The notes beneath the pieces are model-generated. The model was given only the letters and a program-made list of their open reading frames with translations, ran no database searches and had not been told where the DNA came from. A program made the position numbers and the translations under genes. Shown here one piece after another: positions 1 to 14,400 of a stretch of DNA of 64,000 nucleotides; position 1 is the stretch's first letter; every line of letters begins with the position of its first letter. The stretch spans positions 806,001 through 870,000 of the forward strand of contig NC_026659.2 in NCBI RefSeq assembly GCF_000004075.3. The letters run 5' to 3'. Source of the stretch: Cucumis sativus (taxonomy: Eukaryota > Streptophyta > Magnoliopsida > Cucurbitales > Cucurbitaceae).

Positions 1-1640
1 TCTAAGGGAAAAATATATATATAAAAACCCATATAGAATAAGACATTATATATTCAAGTTCATAGATGGAGATATGTATATATAATAATAATAAATGAAC
101 CAAGATATATTATTTATTATTTAGAGTGTATTTATTAATTAATATTGAGCTTAAAAAAGAATCCAACTCAACTTTTGATACCCTTTGCATGAAGTCAACA
201 AAGAAGAAACTTTGAATATAATGAGAATGAAGGTTTGAGGTTTGAGGTTTGAATTATTAATTTATTTTGAGGGAGAAATTTTTAAAAAGAAAATTCAAGT
301 CCCAATAAGAGATGATGGGGAAAAAAGAGAGAGAGAGCATTAAAAACAGTAGATAGAAAGGTGATTTGGAAATGGGAAAAGTTTTTTAAGGAGGTGTATT
401 TGTCACAAATGTATGTATTTGTTGTCAATTTTCTATCTCAAACGTAGATGAGAGCAACTAAAAAATTGCATGTCCTTTACTAGAAAAAAAATTGGATGCA
501 TCTCGACTACCATCCGATCAAAATGTGTCTCGTGGCACTTACTCTTCTTTTATGTGTTGAAAAAATACAAGACATGCATCTAACTATTGCTCGTTTTTAA
601 TTAATTTATTTTTAGGTGCACACGATAGGCTTTACCTAGTTTCATGCCCTCTTTCCTTTATACACACAAGAAAAGAAAAAAGATAAATACAGTTCATGAA
701 ATGGTGTTTTGTTAACCCTAGAATAGGAGGGTGTATCGATAACCCTAGAATGAAAAATTGAATAACCGGACGCCTCATACCCTATCATATCTCCAACTTT
801 TTTCTATATAATTCTAACTTCACATGTAGTTTTAAATCACTTGCAAAAGCTTTATAGTAAACATTACACCTTTGAAAAGATACGCGTAGACATGTATATT
901 TAAAGGAGATGAGAAAGTTAGAGGGTAATTTTTAGAATTTAAAGATAATGTTTAAAGATAGCAGGGGTTATAACAGGAAGAACAATATGTCAAATCCAAA
1001 GGGGTAATTGGAAAGAAAGAAAGGAAAAAACATGACATTATGACAAGTATAAAGCTAAAGCCAAAGTCCCCTGCACTACTCTTTAACGTGTAAAGACCTT
1101 GTTTTAAGAACACTGTTTTTTTCTTCTTTTTTTTTTGTTCTAAAATATTTGAAGGCACATTCTCAATTCTTAATGTCTCTTCCTCTCCCTTAATAAAAAG
1201 AAACAATAATTTTCTCACTCTTTTGCTTTTACCAATACTGCATGTCGTTATTGCAGATGGAGGTTACTGGGAGATGGATGATTCTCTCTTTCCTCTCTTT
1301 TTCATCGCATTTGTTGAGCTATAGTCTCACGTCAATTATTAGAAAATGATGAAAAATAAAACGTATGAACCTAACTTTAACTCTAAAGTGGAAAATATTG
1401 TACTTTCTTTTGTTTTCTCCAACAATTTGTTGATTTGAAAATCATGGTAAATGGATCAGCACGGTTGTATTTAATTGAAACCATTTTGTTATATATGTTA
1501 TTGAGTTGGTGCTTTCTATGTCTCTTAATTAAATTAGTTTTCTACATGCATACGTTTCTTCATTTTAGCCAACCTGTCTTTATTGATTAAACCGATTAAA
1601 GCAACTACCCCTTCATGGTTATTTTGGTCTCTATCATATG

Positions 1641-1855
1641 TGTTGGAAAAGTTGAGAGTCTCATATTACAAAAACCAAAAAGACTCATACTCCATATAAG
1701 ATAGATAAGTCATTACTCCTCTCATTGTCAATTGATTTTGAGATGAAACCTCATACTATCAAATTTAACATGGTATCAAAATCCAATTAACCTAAATTAG
1801 TATTTAGTCTAAGATAGGTGAACTCATAGATGCACCATTAATTTTGAGGGGGCAT
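1641..1855 (+). mobile_element. TRIM-like short LTR retrotransposon remnant (5' LTR, primer binding site, polypurine tract)
   Basis: A 130 bp unit at 1641-1770 begins TGTTGG and ends TTAACA, the TG...CA ends of an LTR. It is followed at once by TGGTATCAAAATC (1771-1783), a degenerate form of the TGGTATCAGAGC site, which pairs with initiator tRNA-Met and primes Copia-type elements. A G-rich tract (GAGGGGGC, about 1845-1852) about 75 bp further on could be the polypurine tract. No coding domain fits between them, so this is a terminal-repeat-in-miniature type element; its 3' LTR is lost or too diverged to see. The reverse complement of the LTR aligns well with the two LTR-like blocks at 46545-46875, which makes them one family. 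Confidence 0.6.
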
Positions 1856-1894
1856 GTGAATGAGAACAAGATATACACCCAAGAATGACATTGT

Positions 1895-2259
1895 CAGGAT
1901 TGCAAGTCAACCCTCAAAATTCGAGTTAGACTAGGTTGGATGGTCAGGTTATTTATTTTTCTTTTTTAAGAATTTTATTTATTAATTTAAAATACTTAAA
2001 TTTATCTAACATATTTTAATAACTAAAATTTGATGAAACTGAAATGTTAAATATCAAAACTCAACATATCTATTCCAAACTTAAAAAAAAAAATCATAAT
2101 CATGTGTATGAATAAATTATAATATATATTTTAATAATATTAGAAATTGGAGTTGGAATCACTCAACTTAAAATTTAAAAAACGTAACCTAGATCAAAAT
2201 ATAAAAAAAAGTCAATCCAATCGGATTGTTCGTGCTATCGGGCTATTTGAACACCTCTA
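1895..2259. mobile_element. Possible non-autonomous hAT-like element
   Basis: The right end reads GGCTATTTGAACACCTCTA. Its reverse complement, TAGAGGTGTTCAAATAGCC, resembles the ends of short hAT-like elements I know from plant genomes. The left end near 1895 (CAGGATTGCAAG) matches only loosely. The interior is A/T-rich with no open frame. The ends are uncertain. Confidence 0.25.
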
Positions 2260-5200
2260 ATTACGAGAAATGACAAAAAAATGATAAAATCATTCAATGT
2301 TGAAACCTAACTACGAATCTTGAGTTTAAGACGTTACGTCGGTTATTATTTTTATTGTTGTTATCGGAGTAAGAGTTGATAGTTATTATTGGGATAGTTG
2401 TTAAGTATTTAAATATGATATTGGATGAGCATAGAGCATGAAGATATTTGTGTGTGTGTATATATATATTGAAGGTATACTCTTTCTTGTTTCTGACCAC
2501 ATCCCTTATAAATTTATTTTTCATGGTTATCCTCTCCTCTCTACTTTCACTTTCTTTCAAAAACCCTAATAAATGTACTCATTCATTCAATTTCTTTGCT
2601 TCTTCTTTTCTTTTTTCTTTTTTATAAAATTGGTCTTTGCTTTTTATTTATTAAAAAGAAAAAAAAAAACTCCCTTTTTGGCTTTGGAAATCACTCCCTC
2701 TCTCTTTCTAACATCAGAGAGTCAATTAAATTCAATGAGATACGTTAATTAATATATATATATTACACCAAAATTAATGGTATTTTGGAATCTAATAGTT
2801 AATAGTAATAAATGTTACACCAAAATTCTCTCTATTTTTCTTCTTTTTCTTTTTTCTTCTTCTTCTGTTTGGGTATAAAGGAATCAAATTGGAATAAGAT
2901 ATTCCAACCCCAAGTTACCTAATTTGAAAAAAGAATCACATTCTATTACCCTAATATATATATTTATGCTTATTTTATTTATATAACAAAAGCTAATTCT
3001 TCAATACTTTGGCACTTCATTGAAAAGGTAATTGCATGTCATTAGCGAGAAAAAAAAAAGGAAAGGTTTTGATAATTTATTCGAGTTGGTCTTTTAAGTT
3101 TTTGTTTTTTTTTTTTTCTTTAAAAGAACGAATCGATCGAAACTATTAAATCAAACTCAATCATATGTCTTTTCCTATTTGATGTATTTCTCAAGACTCA
3201 AATGAGTAAATGAGCTTTCGTGTGGTTAGTTAATAGATTCGAGTATTTTCTTTTAGACGCTTGTTTAATCTATAATGCATTTTATTTAGGTTCAAATTTA
3301 TCGTAACAATAAGAAAGTAATAACTTTTTCAATAAGTTTTGAAAAAATAATTTTTATTCCAAATTCGAACATTTGTATGGTAATAAGAAAAAGTAAAATT
3401 ATAATTAATTGAAGACTAGAAACCTCTCGCCTTATACGGGTGACATTAAATTCTTAAATACATCTATTTGAATTCACTAATTGCTTGATTAATGTATAGA
3501 ATATCAAACCTTCAACAAAAGTATAATAAACTAATGAGTTACAGAAGTGCAACACACACTTGTCTCTAGTCACACTTCTTGCTATCTAGAAGCTTTATTT
3601 TAAAATCTTTTTATCGTAATTGGAATAAATTGTGTAAAGATGAATATAGTTTAAGATGTACTAAAATAGTATTAAATTGATATGCATTTCTAACTCAACC
3701 AACTCAAAACATACAAATAGTATACGTAGTCAAGCATCATCCATGGTTCTTCTTATGGATGGTAAGTACAAAACTTCTTTCTCCTATTTATAAAGCAAAG
3801 TTTTAAAAGAAAATAAAACAAAATAAAGTCTACACGTAAATTATCTCACACATATATATAATAATGGACTATTAAAAGGTTTGATGTTCTAATGCTCTAA
3901 TCACTCTTCTATGTTTGAATAACTAAAACATAAATTTCAATGTGAATATCTCACGATAGGAAGTACTTGGTAATTATTTTATTAAATTCACTTGAACAAC
4001 ACATTGAAGACTATATATATACATTGCAAATACCCTCAAGTAAATTCATAAATTTGCAAAAAGTAGAGAAACCCCCTTTGATTCTCTTTGTTTATGTTGT
4101 TTAAGAAAAAAAAACTAATTTTTTTCACCATATATGTGGATTCGATATATAGATTAAATCTTTATCCTGCATAACCATAACTATATTCATATATACTTTG
4201 TAATGTTATAGCCATAACTATATGGATATATATATATATATATTTAAATATATGTAAGAATCTAAGATGGTTTAACCTTGATTTTTTTAGAAAAAGAAAG
4301 AAAAAGGAAAAGGAAAAGAGAAAGAAAAAGAAAAAGGTGATTAATGATTAGCTAGGTAGAGTGATTTAATTTTTATTTAATGCATGGCTTGGTTAAATAA
4401 AGTTGGAAAAAGAGAGAAATGAGTACAAAACTATATCTGAGAAAATGAAGCTCACCAACTTTATGATATCAAAAGAAAGTAATACCAATTGAGAACTTTG
4501 AGACATTCAACTTTTTTGGTCGTACCAACTACCAACCTTTGCATACAATGTTTGGCAGCTCATCAAGTTGTACTAATTAACTCATTTCAATAATATATAT
4601 ATATATAGAGCTCGAAATATCAATCATCCCCCACCACAACATGTTGATGGCATATATATATATATGTATATTAGTAATAGAGTGCGGTTGATTGCTTCTC
4701 CATCTTTCATGCATCATTTTCAATCACAAAAGAAGATAATATTATACAAAAAGAAAATTCGTTTTAAGAAAAAACTATACTGTCAATAAATGCGAGAAGT
4801 AAAATATAAATGCACTATAGTGAAGACATCCTCACTTATAATTATATCATTTTTTTTCACCACATATGGATGTTTCGAAAGAACCCCAAATACTTATATA
4901 AAAAAAAAATACATAAAAACCTAAATGAAACATGGACTATATGGACTATGTCAAATTGTAATAGATGATCATATCAACATTTATTTAATTTTAACAACAA
5001 ATGTTAGATGTATTGAATAATTTTATACATTCATGTGCTCATAATGTGAAGAAGAAAACATTGAGAAATGTTTTTTACAATTACTTTTTTCCTCTTAAAC
5101 TTCAATAGTTAATTTTGTTTAAGTCAAGAGTTTAACTACTGATTTGAGAAAATAATGTTTAAAAGAATCATTTTTATTTAATTAACTCTTTTACTAAAAA

Positions 5201-8049
5201 CTATTAGAAACAAACTTTAAAACATCTTCAAATTTTCTAAAATGACTTATTTTCATAATGAAACACTTGGAAAAATTTAACTAAACACATCCCAACTCTT
5301 AAGTAGTTGCATAATTAAAACTAACAATGAAACTTGACGAGTTTTTTCATAACAAATACTAAAATTTCATGACAAATTTGTAGTTATAGATTTAAAAGTA
5401 GAATAACTTAACTATATATATCAATCAACGGTCTCTATAAACCCTAAATCATTAAAGTTGAAGATTATAAGTAATTTTTAAAACCTATAAACCTATTAAT
5501 TTTTAAACCGATTTAAACATAACTAATCAATCGGTAAAAGCATGCAAAGATAGATCGAAAGGCTAATCTAAAATACTACGATTATTAAGAAGATTATCAG
5601 AAGTTTGTTTGTAACATAACTAATAATAATATCAAAGATATTTTAAATATTTAAAACTTGTCAACATTATTTGGGGGTCCAGATCAAATGATCGATGAAA
5701 AATGATGTCACTAAGAATTAGAGAAACGTGGAGAATATGATACGAAGATAACCGCATCCCAAACTCATGATCACGCATGAGAGAGTGTTTTGTCACTATA
5801 TACTTTCACACATATAAACCCCCTTCTTTTATTGCTTCTTTAATTTTTCTTCTTTTTCTTAGATGTAAATATATATTAAAAAAGATTATTATTTGATGTA
5901 AATATATAAGGTAAAAGAAAAAAGTGTGTGAGATGATAAAGAAAAAAGTGCTATTAGAAGGCCCATTAAGTGCTATCTTTTAAAGCACTTTGAGTGATCT
6001 ATGAAAATTAGTTTCTATCTATTTTTTTGTTTTCTTTTTTTCCCATTTACCAATTTTATGTTAAAGTAACTATTCTTTTTTCCATTAATTTTTTTGTTTT
6101 TAAATATTGCAATCGTGGTTGCAATTATTAAGAAGGATACGAACTATTAATGGAAAGAATCTTTTTTTTCATTTAGGGGCCCTTCTTTTTTCTTTCTTTT
6201 TCTTCTTCTTTTCTTTTCCTTTTAAAAAATTATGATTTAAGAAATGGTATATATTTGGAAAAAAAACATTATTTTCTTCTTTATAATAACATTTCTTTTG
6301 AAGTTTTTGTTACAATGACTTTTTCAAATTTTTAGTTTTTTTTTTATTATTATTGGTTAAAGATTTTAAAAATATCTTTTGAAAAAAAAAAACTAATTAG
6401 AGAAAATAATATCATACAGAAAAATCATCACCTTTCCATTGACTTCATTTACCCTTGGAGTCATTTTCATATCAAATTGTTTTAAGGAAAAAAAAAATTT
6501 ATACAATTTATTTTCGATGTACGATCACTCAATCATTATTACCAACAAATCAAATATTCAAATATCACTCTTGTTACGGCAAGTTTACAAAAATTGCAAA
6601 AGAAAAAAAAATGATAATAAAATCCATGTCACTTCAATTGCAAAAGTAACAAATTTAAAAGCATATAGCCGTTTGACATATTTAATTATTTGTCATATTT
6701 GCAATATGAAAAAAAAAAAAGTACTATAAACTGTTTCTTTCTAATTTTTTTGTTATATGATGTAATTTCTTTAAAATTAAAAATATTTGTATACATACGT
6801 ATATGTATATAATATCATTCTTGATTGTTTTCTCACGATTTTTGACGTAGTTATCCTAATATGACATTTTAATACCATAACTTTATTATTCTTGTCCATG
6901 ATTATTTTTAGTACCTCTATAGAGCACTATAGAAAGTTTTCAAATAGGTCTAGGAAAACAACTTGCAAAGTTCATCAAAAGAGAGCTAGCAAACTATGCA
7001 AATTTCTATCTTTTAGTGGATGGGAAGTACATATAAAGCAATAGTCAAATCTATAGACAATTGAAATATACAACATTAATGTTATCACAGATGTCTTTGT
7101 TTAATGATTACACTACACCAAAGTTCATAGAACTCATAAGTCAAAAGGATAATCTCAAAAATCTCATATTGAAGGTCCAATTATTAATCATCTAAATTAG
7201 TAACCCAACCACATGTGGCAAAAGAGATTGAGTTACAGAAAAAAAGGCTACATCTTAACTAGTAGAGTCACAATAGACACGGAAGTACTATACAACATTT
7301 TATGATTTAAGAATTAAGACAACCATAAACAATAAAGTAAAAAGCTAGGCAAAGTTAAAGACAAAAAGGGACAAATAATTCATTGATACAAATCAAATTA
7401 GTCGATGCTTATAAATCAAACCTTGATCATTATTTGATATCATTTTTTTAAAGAAATCACACCCATAGAGGTGGAGCTCAAACCACAACATCTTAATTGC
7501 TAACTCATATATGGAATGCCAATTAAGGTAGCTTTGCTTTTGACCCTTCAATTTTATTTTGTAACAAGTGGATAGATTTTAAAATTTATAAATAATTTAA
7601 AAGTTGAAGAATTGTATAGACACAAAACTAAAACTAAAACTAAAAAGGGATGTATATGCTATTTTTAGTTTTTTTTACAAAAATTGAACCTAATGAAGGA
7701 TAAAATTTTAGTGAAACTTTTAGTTGGTCTTCATATTTTAATAAAGTCTTGGTAAATAATTAGTATGGATAAGTGTTAATTATAAGAATTAGAAGGACAA
7801 AATTTCAATTAAGAGTTATAAATTAGTGTGAGTAATTAAGTTAATTTTGCTATTAAGGGTTTAGTCAAAGAAAATTTATTGACCAAATGTGGATTGAAGA
7901 GTAAAGAAGGACACCAAAGGCGCGCTCGCCCTAATCGCATTGCCATAGACATCGCCGCCTGCCCTCGAACACAAGATCAGCTCTACGGCGCAGCGCAAAC
8001 GAATACACGAAGCGGCTGTGGTTTATAGGGTTTTACAACCACCGAACAA

Positions 8050-10328
8050 ATGGATTCGTTTTCATCGCCTTCAAGCGGCTCTTCTCCCCAATTTTCTGCC
8101 AATGAATTCAGGGATCAGCTCAAGACTCAGCTTGCTCAGGCCTACGCCGAGGAGTTTCTTGAGGTTTTACTTCTCCCTTACTTGTTTCTTTAATTACTGA
8201 TATGATGTGCGGATGTATCGTGTAAGAATATCTGCACTTGTTAGAGTAATCGGTTTGATGAATGCGAATTGTTGAGTCTATAGATTTTGGAGTATTCTAT
8301 CACAACGTCAAGTTGAATCATTTAGGCTTCTTTTGATGACCATTTGGAGCTTTAGAATTGTGCTTGTTTTCTCAACCTTGTAGATTTTCGTATTTCTAGG
8401 GAATCATTTGAACTCCAAATTCTAAAATCAAAAAAGAAAAAACGAGTTTTTCAAAACTGTTCTTTTTTTTTTTATTAGTTTTCATAACTCGACTTGAATT
8501 TTAAAAATCCAACTCATAGGTAGGAATAGTATATAAGTTTCATTTGCAAATTACACAACTTAAATTCTCACTTGTCACTTCCAGTTCAAACTTCTTTTTC
8601 ATTTCCTCATACTCTTTTTAATAATTAAAGACGTAGAAATGTAAAATTCAGGTGTGGAAGTTCTTTACTGATCGAATGCAGTAGATAAAGAATACTTAAT
8701 GTTATCTAACTTGTGTTGTTGGATTGATTGATGGATTTTCTTTTTTTCTTGTTGATTTTGAATGGGGAGGGGGAGGGCTAGAGGTAGTACTATTAGGAGG
8801 AACAAATTTTCCGGAGAAATCTCCTGAACCTCTAGGCTTCACAAATGGTTCTTTAACATTATGTTATTGTCCATGTGTGGTAGATGACTCGTTCTTTGAT
8901 TTATTTTTGCTCTAGCCTTCTAGGTATGCATAAATCCTTCATAATGATTAGTAAAGACTATAATTTTACTTGGTCTCAGCATTGTTCTACCATAAGATCT
9001 TTGGAGTTGTCCACACTATAGACGCTGGGGAAGAAACGGCATAAAGGTTCATTGTTCAGCCAATGGTCCTTCCAAAACAGTGTTTTATTACCTTTGCCTA
9101 CCTTTGTCTTGTACCGGTTATCAGAAAACTGAATCCACTCCAAAATATGGAGTCAAGGGCCCTTTACTTGGCCGGACCTTTCAACATGGTCTACCAGTCT
9201 TTCTCTTCCCAGTTTTTTTGGAAGCGATCACCTTCCTCCACAAAGCCCTCTATTCAGTTGAGAATCTCCAATCCCAGTTGGCCAAGAGAGCCTATTTCTA
9301 GTTGCTATTTCTCCAATGCTCAAACCTCCTATTGAAGTAGGGACTAGGGAGGGACATGAGTTCCCAATTTATGAGGCTGTTAATGGGGTGAGGTGCACTC
9401 AATGAAATAAATTTTGAATCAGGAAACTTCTTTTTGGGGGAAAAGTCTCTTCTTTTGGGGAAATTGTGTGGGTTTTAGGCAAAATTTGAATCCAATTTTG
9501 ATTGCCTTATAATAAGTTGGTAGAGAATCCTCGAAGAAGGAAATCTAAAGGTTGAATAAGCTAGGAATGACTTGGAAAAAACGGTGGGAGAGAATGTCTT
9601 GTAAAAAATCTTTGAAGGATTGAACTTGGGGAGAGATGGGGCAGCTTTGATGTTTGATCTACAACTTTATCCACCATATCATAGAGTATTCAATTAGGAA
9701 AATCTTTCATCTGGTGTTCTCTTTCTGAACTTTTGTTGTTATAATCTTGTACGTTCCCATAAAAAAATATGATCATTTACAGTGTGGGCGTGTTGCCAAC
9801 TTGAATTCCTTTTTTAAGCTTTTCTATTAGGGACATCTCATCTCTCTCTCTCTTTTTTATGGTCTCTCCATCAATATATTTCTCAATTTCAGTAAGGGTT
9901 AAAATCAAATTACATGTTTTTTTTCCTCTGTTGATTCTTAGACTTTAATTTTTGTGAATAAAATTTAGTAGCTTTGTTTATGGGATAGATCTCATGGGGT
10001 AGGACATTGAAGATATTGATGTCAGTTATAATTTCCATGCTGTGTGTTTCTTTCGATTGTCTTGAGGGTTTTAAGGGAGAACACTTTTGGAAATGTGTTG
10101 TGGTATTTGCTGGTTCCTTTACTTCGTTTGCTGTCTGCACCTTGTGTGTGCTTAAAATCTTGCATTTTTCTTGCACAGACCTTAAGAGTGAAGTGCTTTG
10201 ACAAGTGTATCACAAAGCCAGGGTCAAGCTTAAGTGGAAGTGAGAGCAGTTGCATCTCTAGGTGCATGGAGCGTTATATTGAAGCAACCAGCATCGTCAG
10301 TAGAGCCCTCTTTAAGACACCACACTAA
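8050..10328 (+). CDS. Mitochondrial import inner membrane translocase subunit Tim13
   Basis: This is a small Tim chaperone of the mitochondrial intermembrane space. It partners Tim8 and escorts hydrophobic precursors to the inner and outer membranes. Exons are 8050-8163 and 10179-10328, joined in phase 0, giving 87 aa. The twin CX3C motif that forms two disulfides is intact: C44-F-D-K-C48 and C63-I-S-R-C67, 14 residues apart. The N-terminal part is Ser-rich and is followed by a helix ending A-Q-A-Y-A-E-E-F-L-E, typical of plant Tim13. The chosen ATG is the first in frame with exon 1 and gives the usual plant N-terminus, M-D-S-F-S-S-P. The length is normal and there are no breaks. The 2 kb intron holds a LINE fragment on the opposite strand. 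Confidence 0.95.
9010..9290 (-). pseudogene. LINE reverse-transcriptase C-terminal (zf-RVT) remnant in the TIM13 intron
   Basis: On the minus strand, about 9265-9225 reads R-A-L-W-R-K-V-I-A-S. Further along, about 9101-9012 reads G-N-K-T-L-F-W-K-D-H-W-L-N-N-E-P-L. These are the hallmark stretches just C-terminal of the reverse transcriptase in plant LINE elements (pattern L-W-x-K-V-I then F-W-x-D-x-W). They lie in the right order but in different frames with stops between, so this is a decayed fragment. I could not find the endonuclease or the main RT domain nearby. Confidence 0.6.
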
Positions 10329-10616
10329 AGGAACAGGTTTTCCTGAGACATTATGAGGTCGAGGTATCTTCAGCAACCACCAACCTACATTATTTTTCTC
10401 GGTTAGATATTTGTTTTCCAGCTCTAAAATCTTTCTTGAGGAGACAAGTTTTTGATCTGTGCCCCATAGATAATATCGGTATCACGTTCTTTATTTGCTT
10501 AACATGTGAACTTCGGGTCATTTAAACTCTCATTTCTTCTGATTTAACATGCTTCAATCGGGTTTATTACCATTTGGGGGTTCATGGTTCATCTATTAAT
10601 GCAAACTGCTCAACCT

Positions 10617-10730
10617 AGAATAAATAGTGTACTCTTCAAAATTTTGAAGTTGAGTTAATCTGTTGCCTTGATTTTTATACACTTTTCCAGCTTCTCATAG
10701 AATAAATAGTGTACTCTTCAAAATTTTGAA
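10617..10730. repeat. Direct repeat of 32 bp
   Basis: The 32-base string from 10617 to 10648 recurs exactly at 10699-10730, with 50 bp between the copies. It lies about 290 bp downstream of the TIM13 stop codon, probably in or just beyond its 3' untranslated region. Confidence 0.85.
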
Positions 10731-13700
10731 TAAAGGAATCAACACTTTTACTTGAAAGTTGATTTAAGTCATTCGTTAATTTTACACAACATTATAAAAG
10801 TCATAATTGGTTGATTAATTATAGTATTTTTCTTGCGTTCGATAAACGTTATAAAGAATCTTCAACTTTTGTAATAATAAAGAATCTCATCAAGATCATA
10901 ACAAAACGCTAAATCGTTTTTCCTATGTTTTTCTCTTATTCTTTCCTCTTCTTTTTCCCTATATTGTCACATACTTGAAGAAAAAAAAGTTTTAAATATA
11001 TAATATATGCTATAAAGAAATTCACAATTCACGTATTGTCTTCCGAATCAATCATTTTTTCCCTTTCACATACGATGCCGACAAGAAAAACATTCACAAT
11101 ACTAAAAATTGGAGGTCTTTCTTTATTTCTTTCTTTCTTAAAGTAAAATCAATGGTTGGAGTTTATATCTATAACATTTCATTTTTTTAAAAAAAAAATC
11201 AAAATTACTATGCTAGATAAGATCTTTTATTTGTTAGAGTTTATCTAGAATTGTTTATTTAGGACAGTGTTTGATGCCATCCATTATAGTAGAGATAAGA
11301 TTTTTATTTGCCAGTCTTATCTATATACTAAACTTTTTTACAAAATTATTTGAGAACACTATGTTAGATAAGTTGTTTATTCACTCAATTAGATAAGGAA
11401 AGAACCACTCATGTAACATTAATGAAAAAGAAAGACAAAGATATTAGAATTTCAATTTTGTATTAATAGATGTTTAATTTGTACGCTTAGATATTTAATT
11501 CAACAATCAAATACACAATCTATTCTGTTCATACTAAAATAAATAAATAAAGATCATCTTTATATATTCTTATTCTATTTCCAGAGTTTTCATATTGGTA
11601 CTTTAATAATGTAGCGTGGAAATTGGTTCGTAATTGACCCATCATCAAAATGGTAACTTTTTAATAAATTTCTTCAACGATTTCTGCTGTCGACATAAAA
11701 AGGGTAACAAAACAGCAAAATTTGAAAAAAGAAAAAAATATAGAGTAGATTACTGTTGATCATATATATATATATAACATCCACTAGTGCTTTGAAAACA
11801 AAACAAACAAAAATTGTCATGAATCAATTAGATTCATATATTGTTCACATTTAGGAGATTGCCAACGTAGAGGTTGGTCAGTGCTTCAATTATACGTATA
11901 TAATATATATCACTAATTTTTTTTAATCTTCATGTTCAATCCTTTTTAAACATAAATGTTTGTTATATGCTCGTTATATATAATATATAAAAAAAAAGCA
12001 GTCATTATATTAGTATCATGAATTGTTATAGGAATTGGTAATAGGGATTGCTTGATACAACCTTGAGTCGGTTGCATGGTATGTTTGGCATAAAAGATTT
12101 GTAGAATAAATTAATTAACAAGATTGATCAAAATAAGCTTATTTTTTTCTTCCATCAAAACAGTCGTTTTTAGAAATTTAAGAACTAAAATAAAATGAAG
12201 TACAAAGTTTATAAACCAAATAAGAAAAATTTATATACTACAACATACACATATGGTGTGGATACATTTAAAAATATGGTAGGATCTACCGATATTAGAT
12301 TGGTGTGGGATCCATAAAATTAATGATAAAGGTAACCTTAGAAATGCAAACACATGGAATATGGTAGCATTAGAGTAGCAGAACATTTTTTGGAGTATCA
12401 TCTTCCATACCTCCGTTCATGTGTGTCTTTATTATATGCAACCCTTTCTACATCACTCTCACCCCTTTCTTTTAAACATTAACTCTTTCTCTCTTTTTTT
12501 TCTTTCTATATATTACTAATTTTGATTTGTTTCATTTCCTCTCTACTTTAATCAATTTCCAAGTCTTCACATTTTCCTTTATATATTTCTTTATCTTTTA
12601 CTTTCAACCCAATTTCAACCATTTCACACTCCACTATCGTACTAGAAACTTTTTCGATGTTAAAAGATTGTAATTGTAAACTTTAATTTCACAATTTCAC
12701 TCTAGATTTTAAACACTTTAAAAATTGGCATCACATAGAGTGAAATCTCTCCATACTAATCCCGAGCAAAATTATTAAATACTTGTCACAACTTTTAAAA
12801 CTAAGCACGTACAAAATTTATAACCTTTAACTTTTTCTTCTCTTACCAAAAAAAGAGAAGGAATTTTTTGTCTTTACATTTTAGATTATTATTATTCAAG
12901 TCTTGACATGTAATAAACTAATATTATTAAGATGACGTTCTTGACTTAATTTCATGGTTAATTGAAAACATCAAAAAATCATTTTTAACTATTTTGTCCT
13001 TTTTCTTTTCTTTTCAATAATGAGGTTCTTTTCCAATGTAATTTGTCTTTTGTTTCATTATATAAATTAATATTTCACAAATAATTACACATACAAAGTA
13101 AATTTCAACATCTTCAAATCAAACTTTTCAATTAGAAAGAGTTTGAGTTAAGAAAATAATTATTATAATCTTGCCCTCTTATTTGTTCATAAAATCAATC
13201 GGTAGATCTAATAGATCTACGTTCAACTATAATAATACCCATTTACACAATAATGAAAGTTAGAAGTTGGGTTGATTTAATAGTAATAATTGATGGTTTT
13301 AAAATATATTATTTTAATCATAGTTAATGAAATTTATTTTATATAGTAATTAAGATGTGTGAAAGATCAACTCCCAATCAGATCCAAGTCAGCAAGTCAA
13401 TTTAGTAGAATTGTTTTATCATTTTAAACAATAATTCAAATGGGATCACCTCAAAAATCAAATTCAATCAACTCTAAAATTGATTATATTTATGCATATC
13501 TTCCAACTACAACTACAAGAATGTTCACTTTCAGCTATATACAGCTCATCAATTCTCATCAAATTAATCATAGCATTAAATTCAAGTTGTATAATCACAC
13601 CAATTTCAAAAACAAACCCAACAAAATAAAAACCTAAAAATAAATTAAATACTACCTCAAGTTTTATTTCTAAATTATCATTCGACTAATTGGCATCACT

Positions 13701-14287
13701 TTCAAGATTACGAAAGATCAAAAATTATTTATGAAGACCAAATCAAAAGGTTGATGTATGTGGAGTACATAGCTACTACGTGAATATTTGGAAATATGGT
13801 TTTTGAAAATGACTTCGGATCGGTCGATCTCAACCAACCGAAAGACAACAAGGGGAAGAGTTATGATATATACCTACTTCCATTTAGACTCATTCTCTCT
13901 AATGACTAATTCCTCACTCGTTTTGGTATTTCTTTCTTTCCTTTTCTCTTATTTACATTTCCTTTTCTTCGTATATTGCCAAACATGCAAAATTTAAAAT
14001 TAATTACCTCCCTTTTTCTGTACTACCTGTAACGCAGCCATCAAGTCTTTAATTTGTTTTTTCCATGAAAGATTCATCTATCTTCTTCAACATCTAACAT
14101 GCAAATGCATGTATAAGTTATTCATTCCTAGCTATATTCTCTCTCTCTCCTACATGCATGGCCAACCCAATTAATAATCCAAGTCTACTCTTAACTTTTC
14201 TTTAATACACCAACTTGATTCTTTAAATTTATCTCAAAACGTTTAGATCATGTCAATAACTCACTCACACCGTAACTATAACGATAC

Positions 14288-14400
14288 ATTATTCAAAATT
14301 TGTTACTATTTTATTATGTGAGAGGAAAGATTGAGTATATTACATATTATTCAAAATTTGTTACTATTTTATTATGTGAGAGGAAAGATTGAGTATATTA
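14288..14400. repeat. Tandem duplication, 58 bp period
   Basis: Positions 14288-14342 and 14346-14400 carry the same 55 bases, separated by three. The copies look identical, so the duplication is young. There is no open frame and no link to a gene. Confidence 0.9.

Larger units (their letters stand above)
1..8049. other. Gene-free AT-rich region upstream of TIM13
   Basis: I see no protein-coding gene here. The open frames are short, low in complexity and full of homopolymer-encoded Lys, Phe and Ile. The stretch holds many A/T runs and AT microsatellites, for example 4226-4243. It also holds a short LTR element (1641-1855) and a possible hAT-like element (1895-2259). The last 130 bases (about 7915-8049) are clearly richer in GC and are the likely 5' untranslated region of TIM13. 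Confidence 0.7.

Noticed and set aside
952..1218. 88-codon minus-strand open frame near the start of the window
   Set aside because: It is low in complexity (Lys and Phe runs from A/T homopolymers) and has no motif.
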